Origin: Paenibacillus sp. JNUCC32
Lineage (GTDB): Bacteria; Bacillota; Bacilli; Paenibacillales; Paenibacillaceae
DNA: 64,000 nucleotides
Reading direction: 5' to 3'
Assembly: GCF_014863545.1 (NCBI RefSeq)
Contig: NZ_CP062260.1
Location: 4,853,501-4,917,500 of the forward strand
In this document: positions 36,286 to 45,454 of the stretch, piece after piece
How positions within the stretch are numbered: position 1 is the first letter of the stretch
Layout: every line of letters starts with the position of its first letter
Notes under the pieces: model-generated
Databases searched by the model: none
What the model saw: only the letters and a program-made list of their open reading frames with translations
What the model was told of the DNA's origin: nothing
Program-made: the position numbers and the translations under genes

Positions 36286-36498
36286 ATGAGTTTTATAGGC
36301 TTTGGTATTTTCGGGATTGCGGCTTTATTGCTGGGATTGTTCTTCTTTCTTCTTCACATTGCCGTCTGCGTATGGGGTTATAACGATGCCCGGCGGAAAG
36401 GGCGCAGTCCCGAGTTCGCGATTCTTGTTGTGCTGGGTTTATTGTTCTTCCCTGTGGTAGGTCTTATTATTTACCTGCTGATTCGCAATAATTATTAG
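36286..36498 (+). CDS. small two-helix membrane protein
   Basis: A 70-residue protein with two hydrophobic helices separated by YNDARRKGRSPEFA, the layout of PLDc_N-like small membrane proteins. Ribosome site GGGAGG 11 bases before the ATG. A terminator follows. Upstream (35965-36285, 321 bases without a gene) there is an AT-rich region with a possible TTGCAT-N17-TATAGA promoter near 36116. Function unknown. Confidence 0.72.
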   Translation: MSFIGFGIFGIAALLLGLFFFLLHIAVCVWGYNDARRKGRSPEFAILVVLGLLFFPVVGLIIYLLIRNNY

Positions 36499-36510
36499 CC
36501 CCCACAACAA

Positions 36511-36543
36511 AAAGACGGTGCAGGTTCGTCCTGCACCGTCTTT
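36511..36543. terminator. bidirectional intrinsic terminator
   Basis: AAAGACGGTGCAGG / CCTGCACCGTCTTT with a 5-nt loop and A/T runs on both sides, between the convergent small membrane protein and binding-protein genes. Confidence 0.9.
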
Positions 36544-36589
36544 TTTGACGTCCATAATCATTCGGATGGCACTCGTGCCGACCTCGCGA

Positions 36590-37879
36590 TTACTTCGCCT
36601 TTAAGCTGTCCCATGATTTCTGAATGCCTTCGAACAATTGGGTTTTGTCCACGTTGCCAGCCACATAACCCTGCATCTGGCTGCCGAATTCATTCATGCC
36701 GCCGTCCGGGAATTTGTTGAATTCCCAGCTGAGCGCTTTGTTCTCTTGGCTGTACTTCATGACATCGTTCCCCAGATCGCCAAGCGTCTCGCTGTTCGCC
36801 TCGATGCTGGTCAGTGCCGGGATGAATTTGAACTCTTCCGTAATGTAGCGTTTACCGGTCTCGGAAGTGACGAGCCAGTTCAGGAATTCCTTGGCTTCGT
36901 CCTTCACCTTCGATTTGTTGTTCACGACCCAGTTGTTCGGCACGCCGACCGGAAGCTTGTCGTTCTCTTCGGCGTTGTCATTGATCGGCATCGGCAGAAG
37001 GCCGATGTTCAGGTCCGGGTTGATCCCGTCGATCTGCACCTGCGTCCAATTCCCGTTCTGGGTCATGGCCGCTTCACCGCTGGCAAAGGTCGTGATTTCC
37101 GTGTTGTAATCCGTCGTCAGCGGGTTCTTCTGGCCGTATTGGACGGTGAGGTCGAACAGTCTCATCCATTCATCGAACTTCGCGTTGCCAACCAGCTTCT
37201 CCGTGCCTTCATTCATTCCTTTGACGAATGCATCGGGATCTTCCTGATGGGCGAACGGAATGTTCAGCAAGTGGTTGGCCAAAATCCAGGTTTCCTGGTA
37301 TCCGTTCACGAATGGCGTAATCCCAGCCGCTTGCAGCTTTTTGGCAGCTTCCTCAAGCTCCGTGAGCGTCTTAGGGAGTTCGGTGATTCCCGCTTGCTCA
37401 AACAAGTCTTTGTTATAAATGAATCCGTAACCTTCGATGGTCATCGGTTGTCCGTACAGTTTACCGTCTTTTGTCATCGGTACTTTGGCAACGTCAACAA
37501 CGTCCTTCACCCATGGCTGGTCCGAGAGATCCTCGACATTCTCAAACCATGTCTCCAGATCGCGATATCCACCGACGTTGAAAATGTCGGGCTCATCGCC
37601 GGAAGCGAATTTCGCCTTCAGCGCCGCACCGTAATCGGAGCCGCCGCCAACCGTTTGAATATCCAGCTTGATGCCGGGATGCTCTTTTTCGTACTCGGCC
37701 TTCAGTTTGTTCAAAGCCTCGGCGATTTCGACTTTAAATTGAAAAATCTTAATCGTTTTCGTTCCGCCCTCGGCACCGCCTTCAGCGCCTTGGCTGCCGT
37801 CCTCATTGTTGCCGCAGGCTGCAAGCAGCGTGGAGAAAGCCAAAACCATGACCAGGAGCAGCTTACCGTATTTCTTCAT
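36590..37879 (-). CDS. sugar ABC transporter substrate-binding lipoprotein
   Basis: A 429-residue extracellular solute-binding protein of family 1 (the maltose/oligosaccharide type). Lipobox LLAAC places the lipid-modified residue at Cys22. Typical stretches are GAALKAKFASGDEPDIFN, TKDGKLYGQPMTIEGYGFIYN and ASGEAAMTQNGNW. It delivers an oligosaccharide to the two permeases encoded upstream. It lies 140 bases after the MalG-like gene and has its own promoter with an overlapping cre-like site. No ATPase gene is in the cluster; a shared MsmX-type ATPase encoded elsewhere is the usual solution in Bacilli. Sugar unknown. Confidence 0.92.
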   Translation of the reverse strand: MKKYGKLLLVMVLAFSTLLAACGNNEDGSQGAEGGAEGGTKTIKIFQFKVEIAEALNKLKAEYEKEHPGIKLDIQTVGGGSDYGAALKAKFASGDEPDIFNVGGYRDLETWFENVEDLSDQPWVKDVVDVAKVPMTKDGKLYGQPMTIEGYGFIYNKDLFEQAGITELPKTLTELEEAAKKLQAAGITPFVNGYQETWILANHLLNIPFAHQEDPDAFVKGMNEGTEKLVGNAKFDEWMRLFDLTVQYGQKNPLTTDYNTEITTFASGEAAMTQNGNWTQVQIDGINPDLNIGLLPMPINDNAEENDKLPVGVPNNWVVNNKSKVKDEAKEFLNWLVTSETGKRYITEEFKFIPALTSIEANSETLGDLGNDVMKYSQENKALSWEFNKFPDGGMNEFGSQMQGYVAGNVDKTQLFEGIQKSWDSLKAK

Positions 37880-37925
37880 TGTAAAACCTCCCTTTTTTTT
37901 CTATAACATCGTGTCCAGCATTCGT

Positions 37926-37950
37926 TGATAGCGTTTACTTTTTTAGTATA
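37926..37950 (-). promoter_or_regulatory. -10 element with overlapping cre-like site ahead of the binding-protein gene
   Basis: Minus strand: -10 TATACT (37945-37950), then AGTAAACGCTATCA (37926-37939), which matches the catabolite repression consensus TGWAANCGNTNWCA at all but the first position. It would cover the predicted start point, so CcpA binding there should repress. The -35 is weak. Confidence 0.6.
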
Positions 37951-38019
37951 ATCAACCTATTTTCGTTAAATCAGGTATTATATTGATCTTTGAGGGGGAA
38001 GGAATTGACCGTTTGGCGG

Positions 38020-38856
38020 TTATCCCTTCACCGCTCCTTGCGTAATTCCCTCAATGATGTACTTCTGCATGGCCAGAAAGAACAGAATGACCGGCATGAT
38101 CCCCAGCACCAGCGCCGGGAGGGCCAAATCCCACTGCTTGGTATACTGCCCAAAAAAGGCAAAAGTAGCAATTGGAATCGTCCGAAGCTCGGCAGACTGC
38201 AGAATCAGGGATGGCAGCAGGTAGTCATTCCATATCCACAAGGTGTTCAGGATGATCACCGTCACGAACATCGGCTTCATCAGCGGGAAAACCACCCGGA
38301 AGAATACGCCGTACCCGCTGGAGCCATCCACGGTCGCGGCTTCCTCGATCTCCATCGGGATCGATTTCACGAAGCCATGGAACAGGAATACGCTCAGCGG
38401 AACCCCGAAGCCCAGGTAACAGATAATCAATCCGTACAAGCTGTTGTTAATGCCGAGCGTTGCCGTCACTTTCACGAGCGGAATCATGATCGATTGGAAC
38501 GGAATGACCATCGCCGCCACAAACAGCGCAAACATGATCTGGTTAAAACGCGTGTTGCGGCGAACCATCTGGTAAGCGGTCATGGCGCTTAACATCGCCA
38601 GCAGCAGGTTGCTCGCCACCGTAACGACCAGCGAATTCCAGAACGCCTGCGGGAAGTTCGTGATGTCCCACGCCCGCGAATAGTTGCTCCATTCGAACGT
38701 GGTCGGAAGCCCCGCCGAATCGGTTAACAGCTCGCCGAAGGTTTTGACGGAGTTCACGAACAGGAAGTAGAACGGGACTAGGAAGAGCAATGCCACGATG
38801 ACCATGATGATCTCGGTGGCCATGGTATTCAGCCGGTATTTTCTTGTGGTCTCCAT
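38020..38856 (-). CDS. sugar ABC transporter permease, MalG type
   Basis: A 278-residue carbohydrate permease of the CUT1 class with six membrane helices and the EAA motif EIEEAATVDGSSGYGVFF that contacts the ATPase. The start overlaps the stop of the MalF-like gene by one base (TAATG). It forms the translocation pore together with that permease. Confidence 0.93.
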   Translation of the reverse strand: METTRKYRLNTMATEIIMVIVALLFLVPFYFLFVNSVKTFGELLTDSAGLPTTFEWSNYSRAWDITNFPQAFWNSLVVTVASNLLLAMLSAMTAYQMVRRNTRFNQIMFALFVAAMVIPFQSIMIPLVKVTATLGINNSLYGLIICYLGFGVPLSVFLFHGFVKSIPMEIEEAATVDGSSGYGVFFRVVFPLMKPMFVTVIILNTLWIWNDYLLPSLILQSAELRTIPIATFAFFGQYTKQWDLALPALVLGIMPVILFFLAMQKYIIEGITQGAVKG

Positions 38857-39737
38857 TAGGCTTCAACCTCCTTGCTCTTCGTGAATCGGACTTGCAGGCT
38901 TGTTATGATGGCAACCACGATGAAGAATATGACCGCCTTCGCCGTTCCGAGTCCGAGACGGTTATTCGTATAGGCCTCATTGTAAATATTCATGGCCACC
39001 GACTCGGTCGAGCCGAACGGGCCGCCTTTGGTCAGGGATAGGTTCAGGTCGAACATTTTGAATGACCAGGAGATCGCCAGGAACAAACATACCGTAACCG
39101 CCGGCATCACAAGCGGGATGATAATGGACCGCAGCACCTGCCCCCTGCTCGCCCCGTCGATTTCGGCAGCCTCCAGAATATCCTTTGGCACATTGTTAAG
39201 CGAGGAGATATAGATGACCATCAGGTACCCCGCCGTCTGCCATACGAAAACGATTACAATTGCCCAAAAGGCAGTTCCCTTTGTGCCGAGCCAAGGCAGG
39301 TTAAAGAATCCGAGGTTCGTGGCATTGCCGATCGCCGCAAACCCTTTGACAAAGATAAACTGCCAGATGAAACCGAGCAGCAGGCCGCCGATGACGTTTG
39401 GCATGAAGAAGATCGTCCGCAGCACGTTTCGTGTCTTCAAAGGCTTCGTCAGAAAGTACGCCAGAATAAATCCTAGAAGATTCGTAAGGATGACGCCAAG
39501 CACCGTAAAACGGGTCGTAAACCAGAAAGCATCCCGGAATTTATCATCGTTGGTAAAGATGGTAACAAAATTATCAAAGCCGACAAAATCGATTTTGCTT
39601 GACACGCCATTCCAGTTCGTGAAGGAATAATAAAGACCCAGGAGGAACGGAATGATCATGATGAGGATGAAAAATATGGTGGAGGGCCCCACGAAAAGAA
39701 ACTGCTGCAGCAGCGCCGAAGATTTTTTTCGATTCAT
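38856..39737 (-). CDS. sugar ABC transporter permease, MalF type
   Basis: A 293-residue CUT1 permease with six membrane helices, the start typical of this class (FVGPSTIFFILIMIIPF) and EAA motif ILEAAEIDGASRGQVL. The ATG at 39737 is selected because AAGGGGAG precedes it; a longer frame starts 25 codons upstream without a ribosome site. It is the first gene of the transport operon and is divergent from the sensor kinase gene, with 153 bases between them. Confidence 0.93.
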   Translation of the reverse strand: MNRKKSSALLQQFLFVGPSTIFFILIMIIPFLLGLYYSFTNWNGVSSKIDFVGFDNFVTIFTNDDKFRDAFWFTTRFTVLGVILTNLLGFILAYFLTKPLKTRNVLRTIFFMPNVIGGLLLGFIWQFIFVKGFAAIGNATNLGFFNLPWLGTKGTAFWAIVIVFVWQTAGYLMVIYISSLNNVPKDILEAAEIDGASRGQVLRSIIIPLVMPAVTVCLFLAISWSFKMFDLNLSLTKGGPFGSTESVAMNIYNEAYTNNRLGLGTAKAVIFFIVVAIITSLQVRFTKSKEVEA

Positions 39738-39890
39738 CCCTTGATCTCCCCTTTTCGTTAAGTTGTTGTATGATGTACAGCTATTATGCGGTAACCTGTA
39801 AACAATAAACACGGAGAATCATGAACCGTTAGGTGTAAAATATTGACCATACGCGCTTATGCCCATTCGATAATTCCGAGGTGATCCTTC

Positions 39891-41675
39891 ATGAAATATC
39901 GCAGCATCCAGACCCGGCTGATCACGTTCATGCTCGCCGTCACAACCATCCCGCTCCTGCTCTCGTTAATCATCACGTTTACGCATACGCGGGAGTCCGT
40001 GAAGGAGCAGACGGTGAACGAAAATGTGCGGCTGATCTATCAAGGAGCGACCAATCTGATGAACTATCTGCGCGGCATCGACCGCGCGTCGCTGTCCGTT
40101 TATTCGGATCCCCATTTTTTGCGCAACCTTGCCCTGGATCCCGATAACCACCGGGTCGTAGCCGAGCTGTATGCAACCTTGCAGGCCATCCAAACGGGCA
40201 CGCAGGACGTTCACCAGATTTATCTGCACAATCAATTGACGGGACAATCCACCCAGATATCCAGCAATCTGCCAAGAAGGGAATTCCGGCAGGCTCCGTA
40301 CCGCAAAATAGAAGAGTTCGGCGAAGGCAATACAGCCATCGAGCCCGTCCATCAGGTGCATAGTTACGGGTTCCCTCCGCGGCCCGCGGACATCCTGGAT
40401 TTTGAGGTGATCACTTTCTACCGATCCATCACCAACGTGCCTGCGCCGGACCAATATGCCCTCATGGCCATTGACGTGAAACTCGACAGTATCTTGGCCA
40501 TATGCGATCAGCTGTATGCTAAAGGGGAAGAGGCGCTATACTTGATTGATAGCAGCGGCAGCATCATATACGGTCCGGATCCGCAGCAGAGAGGTCAAGC
40601 ACTGGACGATCCTGAGCTTATGGACGTCATCGCTCAAGCGGAAAGAGGATATTATGACGGCGAGGATGCGATGATTGTCTATGAGAAGCTCGATTTGCCT
40701 TACGCACCCTGGACGCTCGTCAAGCAAATTCCGCACCAAACGCTGTACAAACATTCGACGGAATTAACGAGCATTAACGCGATTATTGCGATATTAGCGC
40801 TATTCATTGTCATATTCGGCACATTATGGATATCGATTCGAATCACAAAACCCATTAAACAGCTCACAACCTATATGAATCAGGTGAAAACCGGGCGGCT
40901 CGACGTGAATATTGACGTGACAAGCCCGGATGAGATCGGAATTCTGTCCCGACGCTTCCGAACGATGATGGATACCATCAACAACCTGATCCTGCGCGAG
41001 TACCGGCTGGAAATCGCCAATAAAACCAACCAGCTGAAGGCGCTTCAGGCCCAGATCGATCCGCATTTTCTATACAATACGCTCCAGTCCATCGGCACCT
41101 TGGCCCTGCAGCACAACGTGCCGAGGATCTATTCCCTGCTCTCTTCGCTGGCGAATATGATGCGCTACAATATGCGCAACAGCGAGGGCAAAGTGACGCT
41201 TCAGGATGAGATCAACCATGTGCGGCTGTACCTTGAGCTGCAGAAACAGCGGTTCCGCGATCAGCTGGAAATCATCTGGGATGTGGATCCGGAAAGCCTC
41301 ACGACCCCGGTTCCGAAGATGATCCTGCAGCCGATCGTTGAGAATTATTTCAAGCATGGCATGAACACGCACGCCGGCGTCGGCCGCATCTCCATCTCCA
41401 CCCGCATCGCGGAGGATGGCCGCTTGATCGTTGTCATTGAGAATAACGGGGCTTCCATCGAGGAGGCGGAGCTCGCCTCGATCCGCGGCAAACTTGAGAC
41501 GGCCTTTCATCACCCTGACCGAAACGATGCCGGCGAAGATTCTATCGGGCTGTTGAACGTATACATGCGGTTGAACCTGTACTCCAACAATCATGCTGAA
41601 TTAACCATAGAGAATGCAGAGCCCCACGGCGTCAAGGTTACGCTCGATATCAAACCACGGGAGAGTGAACACTAG
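39891..41675 (+). CDS. two-component sensor histidine kinase, YesM type
   Basis: A 594-residue membrane kinase: first membrane segment about residues 10-32, extracellular sensor domain to about 285, second segment about 286-308, HAMP domain (TKPIKQLTTYMNQV...) and a His_kinase domain with phospho-acceptor in DPHFLYN followed by an ATPase domain with ILQPIVENYFKHG. In Paenibacillus and Bacillus, such kinases sense sugars, often through the neighbouring binding protein, and activate the adjacent ABC operon. The response regulator starts two bases after its stop, so the two are co-translated. Confidence 0.93.
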   Translation: MKYRSIQTRLITFMLAVTTIPLLLSLIITFTHTRESVKEQTVNENVRLIYQGATNLMNYLRGIDRASLSVYSDPHFLRNLALDPDNHRVVAELYATLQAIQTGTQDVHQIYLHNQLTGQSTQISSNLPRREFRQAPYRKIEEFGEGNTAIEPVHQVHSYGFPPRPADILDFEVITFYRSITNVPAPDQYALMAIDVKLDSILAICDQLYAKGEEALYLIDSSGSIIYGPDPQQRGQALDDPELMDVIAQAERGYYDGEDAMIVYEKLDLPYAPWTLVKQIPHQTLYKHSTELTSINAIIAILALFIVIFGTLWISIRITKPIKQLTTYMNQVKTGRLDVNIDVTSPDEIGILSRRFRTMMDTINNLILREYRLEIANKTNQLKALQAQIDPHFLYNTLQSIGTLALQHNVPRIYSLLSSLANMMRYNMRNSEGKVTLQDEINHVRLYLELQKQRFRDQLEIIWDVDPESLTTPVPKMILQPIVENYFKHGMNTHAGVGRISISTRIAEDGRLIVVIENNGASIEEAELASIRGKLETAFHHPDRNDAGEDSIGLLNVYMRLNLYSNNHAELTIENAEPHGVKVTLDIKPRESEH

Positions 41676-41676
41676 A

Positions 41677-43293
41677 ATGAGAGTATTGATCGTAGATGAC
41701 GAACAGCACGTTCGGGAAGCTATAGGGCTTCTGGCAGACTGGGAACGGCATGGCATAACGGAGATCGACCAGGCGGCCGACGGCGAGGAAGCGGTAAGGC
41801 TAATCGAGGAGAAGAAACCGCAGATTGTCCTGACCGACATGCGGATGCCCCGCAAAAACGGACTTGAGCTGCTGACCTGGCTGCATGCCACGAAACCGGA
41901 TATTAAAGTGCTTGTCATCAGCGGATACGATGATTTTGAATATGTGCGCCATACCATCCGTTCGGGAGGCATCGATTATATTCTCAAGCCCGTGGATCCG
42001 GACAGCTTGAACGAGGCGCTGGCCAAAGCGGTTGAAACCTGGCGGCTTGAGGAAGAGAAACGGCGGCATATGACCAATCAGACTATTGAAATGAATCAGA
42101 TGACCCCATTCTATATGGACCGCCTGCTCTCGGATCTTGTGAACGGTTACGGCAGCCGGGAAAGCGTCGTCTCTCAATTGCGGAACCGGATGACGCTGCC
42201 CGAAACCGGCATGGCTTGCAACGTTGCCGTGCTCCGCGACGATCAATTTGACGAAGCTTTGCTGTCCAAATTCCGCAATAGGCGGCATCTGCTGTCCTTC
42301 ACCCTCATCAACATTTGCAATGAGCTGTTGAAGGATCGCGGAGTAGCCTTCCGGCATATCGACAAGCCCGGAGAAATCATCCTGCTCTGTTGGAATCCAC
42401 GTCTTCCCTTTAACGACCTGCTGGATCGAATCAATGACGGGTTCTTCTCCACCCTTCGCAGGCGGAGCCATTTCGGCGCCGCCGAAGCAGGCGCTTTTCC
42501 CCAAGATCTGCCCAAGGCTTATTCGACTGCAGTCCAAGCCCTGTGCAGCCGCAATTTACTGACTGGCAAGTCCCACATCCATCGTGAGCGCGCCGTCGAA
42601 AGCGAGGGCTCCCGTACCCTGCGGCTCTCCTCCTACGAGGAGGAATTCAAGCTGGCCGCGCTCAGCGGGAGCAAGGAGCGCATCGAGGCGGCCACGGCAG
42701 AGTGGCTGCAAGAGGTTCGCGAGAGGGATCTTGTTTCTCCCGAGCATCTGATGAGGTGGAATTCGGAATGGGACTGGATCCAGTATCACTGGACGGAAAA
42801 TGAAGTGAAAAGCACGCAGGAGCCCGTCGAGGACGCTGAAATTTCGCAGGACCTTCCCTCCGCGCTCCCTTACAGCGAGGATGGCATGATTTGCTGGGAC
42901 CGCTGGCGCGAACAGATCAGCGGAAGGCTCTACGCGGCATCCCGGGTCCTTACCCAGATCCATTCGAAGGACAGTCACATCATTCATGACATAGCCCAAT
43001 ATTTGGAGCAGCACTATCATGATGAGATTTCGCTGCAGCAGATCGCAGGCAAGTTTTTTCTTAGCAGGGAGTACATCTCCCGTAAATTCAAGCAGGAATT
43101 CGGCGTGACGTTATCGGATTTCCTCGGTCGGATTCGAATCGAGAAAGCCAAAACGCTGCTGCTCAATCCCCAAATTCGGATTGCCCAGATCGCGGAGATG
43201 GTCGGTTACCAGGACGAGAAATATTTTAGCAAAGTGTTCAAGAAGATGGAGGGTTTCACGCCGAACGAATATCGCAAGAAGCATATGAATTAA
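41677..43293 (+). CDS. response regulator with AraC-type DNA-binding domain, YesN type
   Basis: A 538-residue protein. The N-terminal receiver domain (1-120) has phospho-acceptor Asp54 in VLTDMRMP, an acidic pocket at Asp7-Asp8 and Lys in YILKPVD. A long linker domain follows (about 150-420), then an AraC/XylS domain (about 440-535) with two helix-turn-helix units (ISLQQIAGKFFLSREYISR; IRIAQIAEMVGYQDEKYFS). The ATG at 41677 directly after the kinase stop is used rather than 41614, which would lie inside the kinase gene. Likely target is the divergent sugar transporter operon. Confidence 0.94.
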   Translation: MRVLIVDDEQHVREAIGLLADWERHGITEIDQAADGEEAVRLIEEKKPQIVLTDMRMPRKNGLELLTWLHATKPDIKVLVISGYDDFEYVRHTIRSGGIDYILKPVDPDSLNEALAKAVETWRLEEEKRRHMTNQTIEMNQMTPFYMDRLLSDLVNGYGSRESVVSQLRNRMTLPETGMACNVAVLRDDQFDEALLSKFRNRRHLLSFTLINICNELLKDRGVAFRHIDKPGEIILLCWNPRLPFNDLLDRINDGFFSTLRRRSHFGAAEAGAFPQDLPKAYSTAVQALCSRNLLTGKSHIHRERAVESEGSRTLRLSSYEEEFKLAALSGSKERIEAATAEWLQEVRERDLVSPEHLMRWNSEWDWIQYHWTENEVKSTQEPVEDAEISQDLPSALPYSEDGMICWDRWREQISGRLYAASRVLTQIHSKDSHIIHDIAQYLEQHYHDEISLQQIAGKFFLSREYISRKFKQEFGVTLSDFLGRIRIEKAKTLLLNPQIRIAQIAEMVGYQDEKYFSKVFKKMEGFTPNEYRKKHMN

Positions 43294-43388
43294 GGAAACG
43301 ATAACCCCCTTTCTTTTGGCTGCTGGCTCGTTATCCATTCTTTTGGGTATATTCTATATAGTCCAGACTGATATCAGGAGGAGATTGT

Positions 43389-44153
43389 ATGTACCGCACG
43401 AACCCGTACCGCTGGTGGAACCTGCTGTTTTTCCTCGGGGTTATCACCGTGAACGTGTTATCGGGCATGCTGCCGCTGGGTGGCAGAACGACCGGGGAGA
43501 TATCGGATATGTATTATACGGCGATCACTCCCGCAGGGTATGCCTTTTCCATATGGTCCGTCATCTATGTGCTGCTGCTCTTTTTTGTCATCTACCAGCT
43601 GCGCCGCGACTCCGGAAACCGGGATTCCGTCAAATCCATCGGTCCATGGTTTATTCTCAGCTGCGTATTCAATATGGCCTGGCTTGTACTATGGCACTAT
43701 TTGTATATTGAATGGTCTGTCGTTGTGATGTTATTGCTGCTGCTGACCCTATGGGTTCTATATGTGCGCACGCATGCGATAGACTATCCGACGCCCGGCG
43801 AGAGATTCTGCCTGAAGCTGCCGTTCAGCCTATATATCGGCTGGGTGTGCCCTGCCTTTATCGTCAATGTCGGGATCGTGTTCCAAAAGAATGGCTGGAG
43901 CCTCTTCGGGCTGCGCGAATCCGCTTTGGGTATCGCCCTGCTCTGCGTAGGCGCTTTACTCGCCATCCTGATCGGACTGCGATACCGGGACGGCATCGTA
44001 CCGCTGGTCTTCACCTGGGCTTACATCGCCATCGCCGCCGAGCATCGGGAGACCGACAGTATTTTAATGACCGCCTTCGTGCTCTCGATTATCTTGTTTG
44101 TATTTGCCATATGGCTCTTCTTCACGCGCAATCGAAGACGATCCCGGTATTAA
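43389..44153 (+). CDS. tryptophan-rich sensory protein (TspO/MBR-like) membrane protein
   Basis: A 254-residue polytopic protein with seven or eight membrane helices and several Trp residues. The stretch ITPAGYAFSIWSVIYVLL is the signature of the TspO/MBR-related tryptophan-rich family, though it is longer than canonical TspO (about 160 residues). Function of this long subgroup is not established; TspO proteins bind tetrapyrroles. AGGAGGAG lies 6 bases before the ATG. No operon partner downstream. Confidence 0.78.
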   Translation: MYRTNPYRWWNLLFFLGVITVNVLSGMLPLGGRTTGEISDMYYTAITPAGYAFSIWSVIYVLLLFFVIYQLRRDSGNRDSVKSIGPWFILSCVFNMAWLVLWHYLYIEWSVVVMLLLLLTLWVLYVRTHAIDYPTPGERFCLKLPFSLYIGWVCPAFIVNVGIVFQKNGWSLFGLRESALGIALLCVGALLAILIGLRYRDGIVPLVFTWAYIAIAAEHRETDSILMTAFVLSIILFVFAIWLFFTRNRRRSRY

Positions 44154-44212
44154 AGCCCGGATTCATCGGCTCGTTCTTCAGAATTTTCATCGAAAGGATT
44201 TGGAACAAGCAA

Positions 44213-44244
44213 AAGGAGCTTTGCCGACGCAGGCAAAGCTCCTT
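44213..44244 (-). terminator. intrinsic terminator after ridA
   Basis: AAGGAGCTTTGCC / GGCAAAGCTCCTT with a 6-nt loop, followed on the minus strand by TTTTGC. Usable from both sides. Confidence 0.85.
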
Positions 44245-44259
44245 GTACGTTCATATCGT

Positions 44260-44640
44260 TTAATTCTTAACGGCTATAACCTCGATCTCTACCAATCCGT
44301 CCTTCGGCAGACGAGCAACCTCCACGGCACTGCGCGCAGGATACGGCTCGGAGAAGAAACTGCCGTACACTTCGTTCACCGCCGCGAAATCGTTCATATC
44401 CTTCAGGAATACCGTGGTTTTAACCACTTGATCCAGGCTTGTCCCGGCAGCTTCAAGGATTGCCTTGACATTGCTAAGCGAAAGCTTCGCTTGTTCCTGG
44501 ACCCCTTCACCGAATTCTCCTGTTTCCGGATTCAATCCCAGCTGGCCTGAAGTATATACGAATCCGTTGATTTCTACAGCTTGGCTGTATGGTCCGATGG
44601 CTCCCGGGGCTTTGTCGGTCGATATGATATGTTTACTCAT
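44260..44640 (-). CDS. ridA: RidA family enamine/imine deaminase, cytosolic
   Basis: A 126-residue RidA/YjgF protein that hydrolyses reactive enamine/imine intermediates (for example from threonine dehydratase) to ketoacids. The signature SAVEVARLPKDGLVEIEVIAV contains the substrate-binding Arg in the preceding PAR; GPYSQAVEINGFVYTSGQ is the N-terminal hallmark. It has no signal peptide, unlike the second RidA-family protein at 47950. AAAGGGTGA precedes the start. Confidence 0.95.
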   Translation of the reverse strand: MSKHIISTDKAPGAIGPYSQAVEINGFVYTSGQLGLNPETGEFGEGVQEQAKLSLSNVKAILEAAGTSLDQVVKTTVFLKDMNDFAAVNEVYGSFFSEPYPARSAVEVARLPKDGLVEIEVIAVKN

Positions 44641-44708
44641 GATATATCACCCTTTCTATGTATTCCTATATGTGTACATTGTAATCCGCCGCGGGTTCTC
44701 TGGCAAAT

Positions 44709-45383
44709 TTAATCAGCGGCCTCGCCTAGAACATGCATCACTTCATTGGTGTATACATGATGGCCTTTCATATCCGTTAGACCGATGTTCACCATGGACC
44801 TGGCGACCTTCTGCGCCGGAATGGCCCGGTATGGGGCAAGCTTCGGACCCCTGAATGCAAAGTCGAGGGAAGTCATCAGAAGCGAAGCCGCCCGCTCCCC
44901 AAACCGCCGTTCGGGTCTCTCCCCCAGCAATAACGACGGTCTGAACAGATGCAGCCCCCGGAAACCGATTCCGGCCAACCGTTCTTCAACCTCTCCCTTG
45001 GTGCGAAGATAGAAATTACGAACCTTCGGATTGGCGCCTACGGAGCTGACCGCCATAAATTGCCTCACTCCGTTCTGCTTGGCCAGCTCTGCCGCCTTGA
45101 TGACATAGTCCACATCCACTTTACGGAACTGCTGCTGGGACCCCGCTTTCCTGATTGTGGTCCCCAGACAGCAATACACGCTATGGACGCCGGAAAAAGC
45201 GTCGCCGTATCGTTCCAGCTGGTCCCACTCCACCAGGATGGGCAGCAGCTTGGGATGCGTGACCTCCGGGAGTCTTCGCACCAGCACGCGCACCTCATCA
45301 AGCTCCCCGCGGCCCAGCAGCTCGTCGGTTACCGAACGCCCCACAAGCCCCGTGGCCCCGACTACGAGTGCAACCTTTCCCAA
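44709..45383 (-). CDS. NAD(P)-binding atypical SDR, TIP30/HTATIP2-like
   Basis: A 224-residue Rossmann-fold protein. GATGLVGRSV is the nucleotide-binding glycine motif, FMAVSSVGANPKVRNFYLRTKGEVE contains the Ser/Tyr/Lys region and HLFRPSLLLG follows; these match atypical short-chain dehydrogenases of the HTATIP2 type. The start is a TTG at 45383, 8-9 bases after AAGGAGGGG; the next upstream ATG would lack a ribosome site. No partner genes. Substrate unknown. Confidence 0.85.
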   Translation of the reverse strand: MGKVALVVGATGLVGRSVTDELLGRGELDEVRVLVRRLPEVTHPKLLPILVEWDQLERYGDAFSGVHSVYCCLGTTIRKAGSQQQFRKVDVDYVIKAAELAKQNGVRQFMAVSSVGANPKVRNFYLRTKGEVEERLAGIGFRGLHLFRPSLLLGERPERRFGERAASLLMTSLDFAFRGPKLAPYRAIPAQKVARSMVNIGLTDMKGHHVYTNEVMHVLGEAAD

Positions 45384-45454
45384 CGAAACCCCTCCTTTTC
45401 GTTCATCATATGAAATATCCATGACATGAAAGACATCGGCTGCCTGCCGTTCTT

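Noticed and set aside
36638..37906. 422-residue open frame on the plus strand
   Set aside because: Antisense shadow of the substrate-binding protein gene.
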